Shown here: positions 1-11,243 of the stretch, one piece after another
Numbering within the stretch: position 1 is the stretch's first letter
How the letters are laid out: each line of letters begins with the position of its first letter
Origin: Prostheceraeus crozeri
Taxonomy: Eukaryota > Platyhelminthes > Polycladida > Euryleptidae
NCBI GenBank assembly: GCA_907163375.1
Contig: CAJQUW010000947.1
Location: forward strand, 124,001-188,000
DNA length: 64,000 nucleotides
Direction of reading: 5' to 3'
Made by a program: the position numbers and the translations under genes
Notes under the pieces: model-generated
Seen by the model: only the letters and a program-made list of their open reading frames with translations
Databases searched by the model: none
What the model was told of the DNA's origin: nothing

Positions 1-2238
1 CTAGACGAAGAAGGCCTGATAGCAAGCCAGCAACCGTTTGGGTGTTAAGCTCTTGAATCCGTTTCAGGCATTACTCAGAGGGGATCTTATCCCAACTCGA
101 AGGCCTCGACCCACAAATCCAACCAGCGTGCGTCATGTCACTGTGTTGGTATCCGGGCCCCGATTTTGACATAAAAATCGGTGGAGTTATTTACAAGAGG
201 AAACATCCCAAGTCGTTGCTTTGATCAGCTTGATAGCAAGCCGTAGAGAGGGATAGCAACTTCACCAGCGTTTTGCAATGGAGATGTTTAGAGGCCACCC
301 ATGACAAGATAGCTAGGACTCAACCGATTGGCGTTCAAAGTGCTACGTTGAGAACTGTGTCAAATGCCCAACATGAGACATGAGTTGCCCCAGCGGTTTC
401 GGTCTAAAATATGACATACTCCCTTGCCACACTTATCACTACGGCATCATCCGCCGTCCCGAAGGAACACCCTGTCAGTGGAATATTGCAGCAAAACTCT
501 CCGTTTCTTGCTCGCTTTCAGTGAAAAGCTGCTTGTAACATGAGAAGACTGACTCAGACATCATTAAAAATCCTTTCATTGACTTCAGAAGAGTCGAAAA
601 CCCCAGAAAACCTCCAAAACTAGTGAATTTAAATTTTTTAACTTTTTAGCACTACTTATGAAATTTTATAAGTAGTCTATCACTTAGGGCAGGTCAATAG
701 CGACCGAGCCTTTTTTTGAATCAAGTCAAACGGACTTGTAGAAGCAAAGTTACAAGCCTTTAAAGTTTTGGAGTCTTTTATGGCCTGGAGACGAAGGCCA
801 TCTCCTGGCGAACCTCTAAGTCTGATGCCTTAGCTGACTTCAGCAATGAAATTTTCTAAGTCGGTTTCTTACAGAAACCCGGAATTTGGAATGCCCGAAG
901 CTATCATCGGAGCTCAGAGAGACGACCTACCTTTAACAATCGCTCTCCTCTAAATGAAAAGTCTCTGTCAGTTCCCCGCTTATATAGTTTGTGGCGATCA
1001 GCTGATGACGTAATACCCATCATCCAAGAACTTAAAACCCGTCCATCTCCGGTTCTAGTGCTCCGATTGAGCTGGAAATTTATCATTTCAATGTAGAATT
1101 TGACGCTGAATCCGAATCTGCCCTCCATTTTCCCATCCGATGCTTCATTTTGGCTCTACAGCCCACAGCCATCGCAAAAATTCTAACTTGTCGTTTTTCG
1201 CCAATGTCCAAAATTTTCAATGACGTCTCACCTCTAAACGAAGGCATATAGGAACAAGCCATGTCTTCCACTGTATTTGTCTCATTCTTAGCTTTCAAAC
1301 GAGCCATTGCACGACTTTCTACCATCTCTGGAACCAAAGTTGGAAGATCGCTGTCGAGGGGGGGGGGGTTCAGAACTTTTTCTCTCCGATTGAGTTGGAA
1401 AGAAGTTCCTAGACCCATAATTGACCAAAACGTCCGAATTTGCACTCCGTTTTCCCATCCGAGACCTCCTTCCTGTCGAAAAGCGACTTTTCTCATCCCA
1501 AAACATCCAACACCCGACTTTTCCAACTCTGACGTTTTCCTGCCATTTTCCTCCCTCAACCCAAGAAAATTAGACCAAACCGAGCTTTCCACTGCATTTT
1601 TCCCATTCTCAGCTTTCAAATGAGCTATTGCACGACTTTCTACGATTTCTAACAAACAAGGTGGAAGTTTGGCAGGAGGGGGGGGGGGGCGTCCTCAAAA
1701 TTTTTTCTCTCCGATTTCGCTGGAAACATCCTTCCTAACCCAAAATTGGCCAAAAATTTCGAATCTGGCCTCCGTTTTCTCATCCGAGCACTCATTCTGC
1801 CCGAAAAATGGACTTTCTCATCCAAAACCACCAAACCCCGCCTTTTTCCAACTCTGCCGTTTTCAGAGATTCTACCCCTTGCCTCCCAGGAAAACTCCTC
1901 CCGCCTTCATTCCCCATCCAAAATTTCACGCAGATTCCAAATCTAAACTCCACTTTCACATCCAAACCCTCCTTCATGACGATTTCCAACTTTTCTCATC
2001 CCAAAACCATCAACACCCACCCTTTCCTCACTCTATCCCTCACACATTCCACCCCTTCCTTCCCATCCCTTGCCCGAAAACTCCTTCCTTCCTTCCAGGG
2101 GGGGGGTAGGGACCTGTTTCCTCCTCTCGGACCCATTCCTCCCAACACATCCTTGACGAACTCCTTCCTGCCTTCCAGAGGGGGGGGATGACTCAGCATT
2201 TCGCATTTTGGAATTGAATTTGGAATGGGGTTACTACT
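1..2238. mobile_element. End of a Polinton-type element of the element-2 family, running off the left edge
   Basis: Its right terminus reads ggggttactact and ends at 2,238; the next six bases, gacata (2,239-2,244), are the likely target duplication, with the partner outside the window. Read in reverse complement it matches the left end of the element at 37,775: the terminal repeat, a block at about 650-790 matching 38,660-38,790, and 1-190 matching 38,880-39,090. A block at about 370-500 matches the leader region near 42,430-42,540, so the interior is arranged differently. No gene can be supported; open frames here are repeat shadows. It is a fossil end. Confidence 0.8.
1093..2238. repeat. 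Terminal repeat of the left-edge Polinton-type element, built of about 320-bp units
   Basis: Units of roughly 320 bp recur at about 1,263 and 1,582. Each holds a stretch like cattgcacgactttctac and then a G-tract of 8 or more followed by ctttttctctccgat-like sequence. G-tracts lie at about 1,359, 1,677, 2,098 and 2,178. The same units form both ends of the element at 37,775-59,391. Confidence 0.75.
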
Positions 2239-3716
2239 GACATACCGTATTTTCTATAATACTTTAAAGATATGTATTTAGCGCAGGTTGCATGACTTTT
2301 TTGCAATTTAGGTGCGGTTTCTATTTGAGAGCAGATTTTTTGAATGTTTTTTCTAGTTTTTGATTGAAGATTTTATAGTTATGTACTGCACTGGCTGGCA
2401 GGAAAGCGGTCGTCAGCCGTGCATCACGGAAAAACAAATATTTATTAGAATACCATTTTTAAGAAAAGTCAATTTGTTAAACAAGTACTATTTCTTGCAT
2501 TTCAACAATCTCACAGACAATGTCTAGAACTTTGATGCATATATTTGTTCACTTTTGTGGGCCTCAGATCGTATGCCATCTTTATTGCCCTCGGTAGTTT
2601 GCTTTGTTCTTCCCTGTCCTCGCTTTCGGAGGTTGAGGTCCTTATGGAATCAATACTATTCCTTTTCCCAGTTAGCAAAATGTTCACACAACGTCATCCT
2701 AAGTAGGGTCTATTTAGAGAATAATGTAGGCGCCCGAGAGACGTTTCCTGATGATTTATTTTGCTGGATTTGTGATGTTCAATGAAATTGGCATGCTTCA
2801 CATTGAAATTCGCGCTCAATAACAGCACCCTAGTCTAAAGAAAAGCTGCAGGTTATTTACAGAGCACATATAGCAGCAGCTGTTGTTCTAAGAACTGTTA
2901 TAGAAAAAAGCAAAAACTGGCCGACTTTTTAGGCTTTCAAGCACAGGCCTCCAGAAATAATTAATTTGGAAACCGGACGCCGGCTGCCGCCTCGAAAAAA
3001 TAGATAATTGGCCGGATTATTTTCGCCAGTACAGTAGTACAAACATTGCGAATGAATGATGAGACGAAAAACGAATGGGAAGAAATTGAAGAGGCAGATG
3101 AATACGATGGTGACGATGAACACGAGACACAATGATTCCTAGACGTAGCTATGTTAAGTGACGATTTGGTGTTGACTGGTGCTGTAGGGCGTCAAAGAAA
3201 GACCTGGTACAATGTGATAGACGAGGATCTGAGAAGTGGAGGATAATCATCAAGCGGAAACCGTCCAACCCAGCATCTTCTGGACCACAAGGACGTAAGA
3301 AGTCGCAATGCTGTCAATCCCGAGATTCCGGCTCTTTGTCCGGTCGAATAACAAGATATACAACGTCTAGAGCGTATGTTGCCAATCCCGATCATAACGC
3401 GAAATGAAAATATAGTTATCAAGCGGAAATAGAGTTCAGAGGTATTTTGAAAACACGACGAAGTAGTCTAAACCAACATTTAACCACGAAAGCTGTTTAT
3501 TTTTTTCTTAACCGTTAATTAGAATAAACAAATTAGAATTAATTATAATAGAAATTAATACGTCACCTGTCCATATTTCTGTTGAAAAAACATTAGGCCA
3601 TTATTACTTGTGTCGAAAATTATCCATTTCGCACAAAACACTACAACCTGTTAAAACAACTACTCTATGTTCAGACCTGGTGCAAATATAATCATTGCTT
3701 CGTCAATTACTTTCAG

Positions 3717-3793
3717 GAAGCGGCTTTCAGATGCCCTCAATTTTCCGCAATATCCCAATGCTGTTATCGAGGAGGTGAATCAAAACACTAAAG
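3717..3793 (+). CDS. Candidate host exon (partial, unknown protein)
   Basis: The block is bounded by a good acceptor (ttactttcag) and a good donor (aaa followed by gtaagtga). It is open in the frame that reads KRLSDALNFPQYPNAV and onwards. I do not recognise the protein. Both splice sites fit the plus strand. The exon may belong to the same transcript as the block at 3,861-3,995, but nothing proves it. It could be chance; RNA reads would settle it. Confidence 0.3.
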
Positions 3794-3860
3794 TAAGTGA
3801 TACTGAATGAAAGCCATGGCATACTTTAATGCTTCTATTGACCTACCAACACCGTAAAGA

Positions 3861-3995
3861 TGTCGTTTTCATAGTGCACCACTTCGTGAGCTGTTTTTGG
3901 TAGAAGTTCACTCAACTCAGGATGATTTGAGTGTATATAAAGCGAATAATCGTCTGCGTGAGGAAGCGATTAATTCAGTTATGATCTATCGTTAG
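3861..3995 (+). CDS. Candidate last host exon (partial, unknown protein)
   Basis: An open stretch of about 44 codons ends at the TAG at 3,993-3,995 and reads SAPLRELFLVEVHSTQDD and onwards. It follows the 3,717-3,793 candidate by about 70 bp, a plausible short intron, but the acceptor before it is weak. The composition looks protein-like and I do not recognise it. Low confidence. Confidence 0.25.
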   Translation, partial: CRFHSAPLRELFLVEVHSTQDDLSVYKANNRLREEAINSVMIYR

Positions 3996-4334
3996 CATGA
4001 AGAGCCAAACTTCGGGAGAGTACAAAGCCATTCGTTATCGCGAATTATTGAAATTATAATGAAGTCATTTTTGACGTTGCATTGAGTCATAAAATGTCGC
4101 TTCCAAGTAAATTCATTGAAGCATTTCTCGTTTTGCTTCGAATCACGCATGTGCACTCACGGTTGCTGTTATCGTGTCATGACTGCGTGATGAAGAAATA
4201 TGGAAAGAAGTGGAGGCTATTGTATCAGGCCTGCCACTCTTCCGGTTTTAACCGGAATTCCGGCTTTTTAAAAAACTCTGCTAAGTAGTGAGAAAATGCT
4301 CTCCCAAGGAACAAATAATTCGTTCCTTAAGCAT

Positions 4335-4860
4335 TTAAGGGGCCATTTCGAGATGGTGAGAAGCCCTTTAGATTTTGAGGGGGCCTCTTGAGATCGTTAG
4401 GCCCTTTAAGATTGTGAAGGGACCTTTTGACATCGTGAGGGGCCCTGTAAGAGTGTGAGGGGGTCCTTTTGAGATTGTGATGGTGGCCCTTTAAGATTGT
4501 GAAGGGCCCTTTTGACATCGTGAGGGGCCCTGTAAGATTGTGAGGGGGTCCTTTTGAGATTGTGATGGTGGCCCTTTAAGATTGTGAAGGGCCGTTTTGA
4601 GATCGTGAGAGGGCCTTTTGAGATTGTGAAGGGCCCTTTTGAGATAGAGAGGGACCCATTTAGATTGTGAAAGGGCCCTCTTGAGATCGTGAGGTGTTAT
4701 TTTATATTGTGATGGGGTCATTTTGAAATCGAGAGGGAACCCCTTGAGATCGCTGGGCCCTTTTAGATTGTGAAAGGATCCTCTTCACATCGTGAGGAGG
4801 GGCCTCTTGAGATCGTGATGGTTTCTTATAGATTATGAAGCTCGTGAAGTGGCCCTTCAA
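4335..4860. repeat. Degenerate 20-22 bp minisatellite
   Basis: A unit like gggcccttttgagatcgtga repeats about 25 times with much variation, with a higher-order repeat of about 100 bp at 4,420-4,590. Frames through it give repeating LKGPxxxLKR-like peptides that are only the repeat translated. Confidence 0.85.
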
Positions 4861-6119
4861 TTTTAAACAATCATGAATTTCAAAGCAGGTGCTTTTTAAA
4901 AAATCGCGCAACACTTGATCAGAAGATCATTTTACAGTTGCAAGTCATTGATTCCTTCGTCAATCAGGAAGAAACAGGACTCAACGCAAGTAATCAAGAT
5001 TTCTAAATAAGAAGTAATTTTTAGGTGGGAATGCTTGACGAAGAAGTTGTACTGCGTTCGTATGGGGTTTTGATTCCTTTGATTCCTACAAAATGCGCCT
5101 TTCAAGAGGCGTGCTAGAAAAAGAAAAGTATGAAAGAGAAATCTACCAGAAGTTTGAGCTTTATTCAAGTAGCTTTCACAATCATCTTTAAAATTTTTTT
5201 GAATATGTCATTGTTTTTTCATTTCTTATGTTTGAAAAACAAGAGATGAGAGAATGGTTTTTATTTGAAACATTGCTGGAGCTACAAGCACTTTTCAGTC
5301 GGAACTGTAAACGTTTTTGGCTTCTTAACCGTCATCATTGCAATGTGCCCTATTGTAAGGAATCTGTATCTCACCGCGCAAACCATCAGTATGTGGATGT
5401 GCTTGGAAATTCGGTAGCTCACCTTTGTGCTATTTGCATTCCTGTTTCCAAATATCAATTTTTGAAAACGAGCTCTAGACAATGAGATTTCAACTACATG
5501 CGTTTCATCAATTATTGTAGATTTCTGTAGTTCGGATGAAGATTTATCTGCATGTGAGTTACTGACTATTCACAAGCATACGGACTGCACGGCTAAAATT
5601 CCAGTACACTACTTCTCGTATTGGCTTAAATCAAATATCTCTCTCATCTCTTGCCTTTTTCCTTTCGTGGTCTGGGCATCATTTTAGATTAGATATCATA
5701 TTAACTAGCATGGTGTCTGTAATGTGCGATGGTTTTTAGTCGTCAATTCATGCTGTGTGACATGGATTAATTTTTTTGTGTAGCGTGGCGGATGATGCTT
5801 TACTTTGAACTTTGTTTATAATATAATTTCTTTCCTGTTAATATAGAGGATATCCCACAGTGAGCCCAACGTCACTGTCCTATCAACTCTTTTCTCACTG
5901 ATCATTTCGAAGTTTTTTGAAATGGCAATTAGCGACTCAATGATGACTTTCTGTAAGTTATTTATGATTCAAAAGAAAGCAGTTGTTAACACTAGCAACA
6001 CTAGTACCTCTATGACAGTTTATTTTCTACTTGCTGACCATCTGCCCGAACACAATCTAATTCTTTAAAAAATGAATCCCCTTTTGATAGTTTATAAATA
6101 AAAAGAGCCACGAAATTCA
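4861..6119. other. Host intergenic sequence, nothing recognised
   Basis: AT-rich, with short frames only (for example 5,228-5,485 on plus) that have no recognisable motif or splice context. I see no repeat or transposon end until the Penelope 3' end near 6,130. Confidence 0.5.
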
Positions 6120-7218
6120 TAATGATCTATTAGCACGAGGCCTTTCGTCCAATCTCAACGGGTGCTAACTTTGGACAGAAACAAATCTTAGATGCAAGCT
6201 TAGATATAAAATTTGAATCATTCATAACAGATACTTAGGAAAATATAGAGATATCCTCATGCATGAACATAATAGAAATCAAAGCATAGCAATACTGAAA
6301 GACATAAACTATATAACCTAGTACTCATAGAAAGCATAAAAAATGAAAAAAGGAAGAAATCTACCACGGAAGGAAAAGAATAGCTGTAAAATCTTTTTGA
6401 GCACAAAGATCTGGACTCCTTCGTTTGATAATGAGGGCCTCTATAATTGAAAGGATGTCATACCGCGCGCACTTGTATATCACAGAAAACCTTCTTCTGG
6501 CATCAGTCGAGGAAGCATCACAAATTTGGAGATGTCGAGTAACACTGCTGGATGGAATATTTTTCGATCTTGGGGGACACTTCTGAAGTTTATCAAGCCA
6601 TTTTGGGACGTGTTCTGACACCCTCTCTCCAAGACATCTTGTCGTCCTTCCAATATACATGCATCCACAAGTACAGTCAAATTGATAAATTACGTTTGAG
6701 TTTGAGAGGAATGGCAATTTATCTTTAAGAGATCGAATCGGAATCCGGCGAGATGTGAATACTATTCTAAGTTCAGCACTTGGAAACAACTTGAAAGCCT
6801 GCCGAAAACTCCTCTTAAATGAACTGGCACTTTTATCACCAACAAATGAAATCCTCATGAATATCTGCTTTTTCTCAGGTCCAAAAAATTTCAGTTTCTC
6901 AGAAATGTGTGTGATGGAATGTTTTGCAACAAAGCTTGGTGGATATCCATTTAAGATGAGGGTTGACTTTATTGAATTTAATTCATCCTGTAGGGTATCT
7001 GTGGAACAAATCTTACATGCTCTATGAGTTAATGTTTTCACAAGACCAATCTTATGTTGCATTGGCAAGAAACTGTCGAAATTAGTGTATAAGCCACGCC
7101 ACGTAGATTTGCGAAAGATACTGAGTTTGGAACTTCCTGTTGTCCTACGAGTAACCAACACATCAAGGAAAGCAAGAGATCCCTCAGATTCACGCTCCAT
7201 GGTGAATTCTATTTTTGG
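6120..7218 (-). mobile_element. Penelope-like element fragment: end of reverse transcriptase plus GIY-YIG endonuclease
   Basis: A minus-strand frame ending at 6,361 covers the last part of the reverse transcriptase (FLDVLVTRR and following) and then a GIY-YIG endonuclease region with CMYIGRTTRCLGERVSEH, the hallmark pair of Penelope-like retroelements. The catalytic palm of the reverse transcriptase is missing from this copy, so it is truncated at its 5' side. Downstream, the 3' region contains a hammerhead-like fold at 6,130-6,168. The copy meets a second, plus-strand piece head to head at 7,218/7,219. Confidence 0.85.
6130..6168 (-). ncRNA. Hammerhead-ribozyme-like motif at the Penelope 3' end (decayed core)
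   Basis: On the minus strand a stem I pair, TTAGCAC with GTGCTAA, is perfect over 7 bp. It encloses GAAA, a 2-bp stem III (GG/CC) and the NUH-like site CTC. The CUGANGA box is degenerate here. Hammerheads with very short stem III are known from Penelope-like elements, and the position just after the endonuclease frame fits. Confidence 0.5.
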
Positions 7219-7701
7219 ATGAATGCTGTTGAATTGGGCAGTTGCTTGGGACCCATTCTTGCGAATATATTCATGGGGTTTGTTGAACTGAAGTTGCAAA
7301 ACACAATTGAAGAAAAATGCAGATTTTATCGAAGATATGTTGATGATTGTTTCTTGTTAGTTGGTGAAGAACATGACATCAATGACATTTTAGACCAATT
7401 CACCAGCATTCGTCCAAAAATAGAATTCACCATGGAGCGTGAATCTGAGGGATCTTTTGCTTTCCTTGATGTGTTAGTTACTCGTAGGACAACAGGAAGT
7501 TCCAAACTCAGTATCTTTCGCAAATCTACGTGGCGTGTCTTATACACTAATTTCCACAGTTTCTTGCCAATGCAATATAAGATTGGTCTTGTGAAAACAT
7601 TAACTCATAGAGCATGTAAGATTTGTTCCACAGATACCCTACAGGATGAATTAAATTCAATAAAGTCAACCCTCATCTTAAATGGATATCCACCAAGCTA
7701 A
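7219..7701 (+). mobile_element. Penelope-like element fragment in opposite orientation (reverse transcriptase palm)
   Basis: A 160-codon plus-strand frame carries the reverse transcriptase active site RRYVDDCFLL and then the same FLDVLVTRR region as the minus-strand copy. About 290 bp (7,408-7,700) are an inverted, near-identical repeat of 6,936-7,218. The match stops at NGYPPS, where non-element sequence begins. It is truncated at both ends and has no endonuclease. Confidence 0.85.
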
Positions 7702-7704
7702 TCG

Positions 7705-8399
7705 GATTGTGGGATATCGAATGATCGTAATTTTTTTTACTTTAAGGTGGCCCACATCTACGCATTTTAGGGGGCCCATTCCGATTTGACTGTCTGGTTT
7801 TTATTTTTGATAAGAGTGGCAGCCCTGTGTATGAATGATAGTTCAAAAGAGATAATAATGTGATGACGTTTGTACTTGAGGTGAAAACTCTTGAAAAAGT
7901 TGCAAAAATTTCAGACTTTTCTGGGCTTAGGATTGCAGCCAAATTTAAAACGTTGAAAATTCACTTTATTTCGACTCCCAAAACTTCTATCTAAAACAAT
8001 GACGAAGACTTTATTATGAAATGACATCGCAATTCCCTATGAAAGCATGCACCAAAGTTGGTTGTTGTTGTTTTACTTTAGAATTATTTATTTGATCGAT
8101 GATGTCTGCAAGTAAAATCAAATTTTTCAAAATGGAGTAATTCAGGTTTCCTTCTCTGTGATTAGGGCAACACGACTTACCTGTTATAGCTACACCAACT
8201 TTCGCTTTTGTATCGTTCATCGTAGGAAACAACACGCTTCCTTGCTTAAGGTTGTCCGTCATTGCTGACGCCGACGTTTTCCTTCTTCCGCCCGTCGCCG
8301 ATTCACCGCGAGATGGGCAACAGTCCAATTCGCGACCGACAGATTCTCGGGAATAGGTTTCAAGGGAATGAGCCAGGTGCAGGGTTGACAGGTCTGAGA
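7705..8399. other. Intergenic sequence, perhaps LINE 3' part
   Basis: An open minus-strand frame continues from the LINE tail down to 8,014, but I recognise no domain below about 8,400. Part may be the 3' end of that LINE. I see nothing else. Confidence 0.35.
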
Positions 8400-8900
8400 T
8401 ATGCGCTTCTTCGAGAGTCTCCTTTCTCGTTTGTTCGAAGTCGGCTACCACTTCGTTACTAATGGAAAGCCAGACGTTTCTATCCTGAGCTAGCGTCTCA
8501 AGATACACAGAGTTGATACTGCAGGAGACAAGAACACACTTGAGGTAGTCCCTACTTTTTGGGGCCTCCAAGTGGTGGATCCGCCGGTTCAAGTTCGCCA
8601 AAGAAGACAATGTCCGACATGCGGATGATATGTCCAACCCATCTCAGAGCCCGCCGTTTGATGATGGCTCCAATGCTTGTGATTCCAGCACGCTGGAGGA
8701 TCTGGGTGTGTGGAATCTTGTCTCTCCACGTGACGTGCATGATGGGTTGAAGGCTATGAATGTGAAAAGTCTCAAGTCGTAGGTAAGCGTCGAGATACCA
8801 ACGGCTCGGTAAACGGCGATCTTAGTGGTGAGTCTGAGGTTGCTGTTAAAGAAAACTCGATCGCGAAGACGTCCAAACGAGGCAGATGCAAGATGTATCC
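8400..8900 (-). mobile_element. LINE (non-LTR retrotransposon) 3' fragment, broken
   Basis: Minus-strand translation shows the typical end of a LINE reverse transcriptase: LRLTTKIAVYRAV, then IKRRALRWVGHIIRM, then SRDYLKCVLVSC and LAQDRNVWLSIS. These match the known order of C-terminal LINE motifs (kvavYka, LrWtGHviRM, LAqDRxxWR). The motifs lie in at least two different frames (8,014-8,637 and 8,552-8,740 overlap), so the copy has frameshifts and is 5'-truncated. I do not assign a clade. Confidence 0.75.
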
Positions 8901-9249
8901 TTCGGAAGACGTATCCTCAAACACGGAATTAAGGGCTGTTTCATCAGGAATCTTTTTTATCAATTTATGTCCTCTACCGCTCCTTATCACTTGCAAACAT
9001 AAATTCTGATAATAATTAAAGAAGTCCATTCCGAGGTTTGTTTCCACCAGCATCTGTGTGAGATCAATCGTATTCCTACATGTATCTTGATTTGCTTAGT
9101 ACATTGTATTTGTTGTTCTTTTCAAACTGTAATTCAAGAATTGCATTTTCAGGGGGATGTCACTTTCTCATCATCAACTTATGACGGTAAATGAGATATG
9201 ATTTGAAGGAAAGGAATGTTATTGAAACGTGATTATTTTCATTCTTCAG

Positions 9250-9429
9250 AATGTGGCTCCGGTGTTTTAGCTCAAGTTGTCCGGCAGGCTTCAATGAATC
9301 CATTTTGGTCTGATTTTGAACCAGATGAACAGCAGGAGATAGAAATGGCGAATCAAATGAAGCAAGAGAAAACCGAAGAAGAATTTCTTTTGCGCTCTGA
9401 AAACAATGATGAGGCCACGGAAATCGAAG
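9250..9429 (+). CDS. Candidate host internal exon, acidic protein of unknown function
   Basis: A 180-bp block lies between acceptor attcttcag and donor gaag/gtaggc, and is open in one frame: VRQASMNPFWSDFEPDEQ and onwards, then a Lys/Glu-rich stretch. Both borders cut a codon after its first base, so the exon is symmetric. It is rich in Glu, Gln and Asn, as in nuclear regulatory proteins, but no domain is visible. It might belong to the same plus-strand gene as the zinc-finger exon at 34,957; that is only a guess. Confidence 0.4.
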
Positions 9430-10127
9430 GTAGGCGTGAACCTTCCGGCAGTTTGACTATAAAATGCGAAGATTTCATAATTCTGTCATCAATTTTCAAG
9501 ATTTAGATCTGACACAAATTTACAAAATACAAACTTAATCGAACGACTGATTTTGCTGGGTTTGTGATGATGACCATATGTGGCCATAGAGTAAGTATAT
9601 GGTAGGTAGTGTCGACTCAAAAAAGCATGTGTATACAGTGAAAATTTTTATATCAGAAGATTCAGTTTTTTGTGGAGATTGAGTTCTTGCGGTCTAAACT
9701 AGAAAAAATATTTGATCACTTTTTAAGAAGCCAAATTTTTGCGAATTATTCCTGTGTTTATATACTATTGACGTGAGCCAAATATATAAGTAGTATGAGA
9801 CATGTTGGATATCAAAAGGAATGAATATTTACTAACAACCATCTTAACCAAGCGGAAATTAAGCTGATTATCGAGGAGATTTCATGAACCACATTATAAT
9901 GCAAGTCTTCAAGGAATTGTACTTTTTTTCAATTTTCGTCGGCATTATTTTATGATTCACTAAACTTCTGTTTCATTTCTTGAATCTGAATAGTAAGGTG
10001 GGCCCATTTACAGTTAATTATGATCGTTCTCTTTGATCGTGATATTTTGCTCTGCCAGTGGCAGGTAGTTCGTGATCTGATCACGCTTAAGAAAATACTC
10101 TTGTTAATAAGGCTGAGCATCAAAATG

Positions 10128-10295
10128 ATATTGTCAGTAGGAGGACACTCCATATTTGATGGAAATATCAGAAAGTAAAAACACTTATCAGTCGCTTGAT
10201 AATGACTGGCGGTGTCGGTCGAAAGCGCTTGCGATAAAGTGTTTTTACTTTTTGATATTTCCATCAAATATGGAGTGTCCTCCTACTGACAATAT
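10128..10295. repeat. Foldback element with about 60-bp arms and a hammerhead-like loop
   Basis: Arms 10,128-10,189 and 10,233-10,295 are near-perfect inverted repeats beginning atattgtcagtaggaggaca. The loop holds the motif listed at 10,192-10,234. Confidence 0.85.
10192..10234 (+). ncRNA. Hammerhead-ribozyme-like motif in foldback loop
   Basis: Stem I pairs tcgc with gcga. The box reads UUGAUAA where CUGANGA is usual, keeping the C3-G8 pair as U-A. Stem II pairs GACTGGC with GTCGGTC around GGT, then comes GAAA, a 2-bp stem III (GC/GC) and a cleavage-site-like UU. The architecture matches Penelope-associated hammerheads. Activity is unknown. Confidence 0.45.
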
Positions 10296-11164
10296 TGAAA
10301 TACACTCCCTATTCCGTCAATCAAAATGATAGTGGCCCATCGAATATCGAATTGCTAATTTAACAAATATGACCTCTCCAAGGCTGTCATGATCTGCTCT
10401 CCAAGGATCTGTAAAATACTAGAATTCCTTTTGTATTGCTATCATGATCCGTCAAGTCCGTGGTAATTTCTTCAAAACCGCAGAAATTTGCATATCTCAC
10501 ATTTGGGTAGCAATCAATACTTGTGTTCAACACAAGTCATTTAATAGAATCGAAAGTGTAAACACATTGGGGATTTAACTAATACTGAGTTGCTACTATA
10601 CACCTAATATACTTACTCTATGGGTGTAGCACAGATGAAGTCCAAATGGACGCCATCGTCTATCTTCCAGATTTCAACTCGTCTGACCAGTCCAGAACAC
10701 TGCTGTTACATGGGCTTTCATCAACGTTTCTTTTGTGCCTCTGTGTTGGTCATGTGGACAGAACACTTGTTTAAATTTCCAACTGTTAGAATCCTGGTCA
10801 GACGACTTGTGATCAGGAACATAGGATGTTGTCCCCTGTAGTCGAAATCAATTGACGACTAAATTTTATGCTGAATTATGTTATCACAAATGACAAATAT
10901 CCACGCAATAGACTGTTCTACAACAGAAGTGGAAGGCGATGATGTTGATCTCAGTATTTCTTTGCGTCGTTCGATGATGGATCACGATATAAATGTCAAT
11001 TGTTCTATTTGAATAACATTTATCACGCTTTACTTCAGTTTATGTCATTTTGCGGATGTCTGTTGTTGTTGATCCATTGCTGACTGGACCTGGATGCGTA
11101 TTAAAATAATGCACTACAACTAAAACAGTTTTTGAGGTTACCAAAACTTTCCACAGGTCCACAG

Positions 11165-11243
11165 CAACTGACTGTCACTGCGTAACAGATTGACAGTCAG
11201 TTGCCTGAAGATGACCGTCGGTGACGGCTGAAAAGCGTTGCCA
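11165..11243 (+). ncRNA. Hairpin followed by a hammerhead-ribozyme-like motif
   Basis: A 13-bp inverted repeat (caactgactgtca at 11,165 with its complement ending at 11,203) runs into CTGAAGA, a stem II CCGTC/GACGG around GGT, then GAAA and AGCGTT. The box fits CUGANGA exactly. Stem I is imperfect. Probably a relic of a Penelope-like element. Confidence 0.4.

Larger units (their letters stand above)
2245..4320. other. Host intergenic or intronic sequence with two weak exon candidates
   Basis: AT-rich sequence with no long open frame. A short acidic frame at 3,052-3,135 and a stretch near 3,190-3,240 look faintly coding but have no support. Two exon-like blocks are listed separately. I see no transposon end here. 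Confidence 0.5.

Noticed and set aside
904-2199. Several long frames on both strands
   Set aside because: They lie in the terminal repeat units of the left-edge element and recur in the same form in the TIRs at 37,800 and 58,300-59,440; no protein motif and no reason for coding.
4327-4914. Repeating LKGP-type peptides
   Set aside because: Translation of a minisatellite, different in each frame and without a start context.
8262-8750. Plus-strand frames over the LINE fragment
   Set aside because: Antisense shadows of the LINE reverse transcriptase tail, whose motifs are clear on the minus strand.
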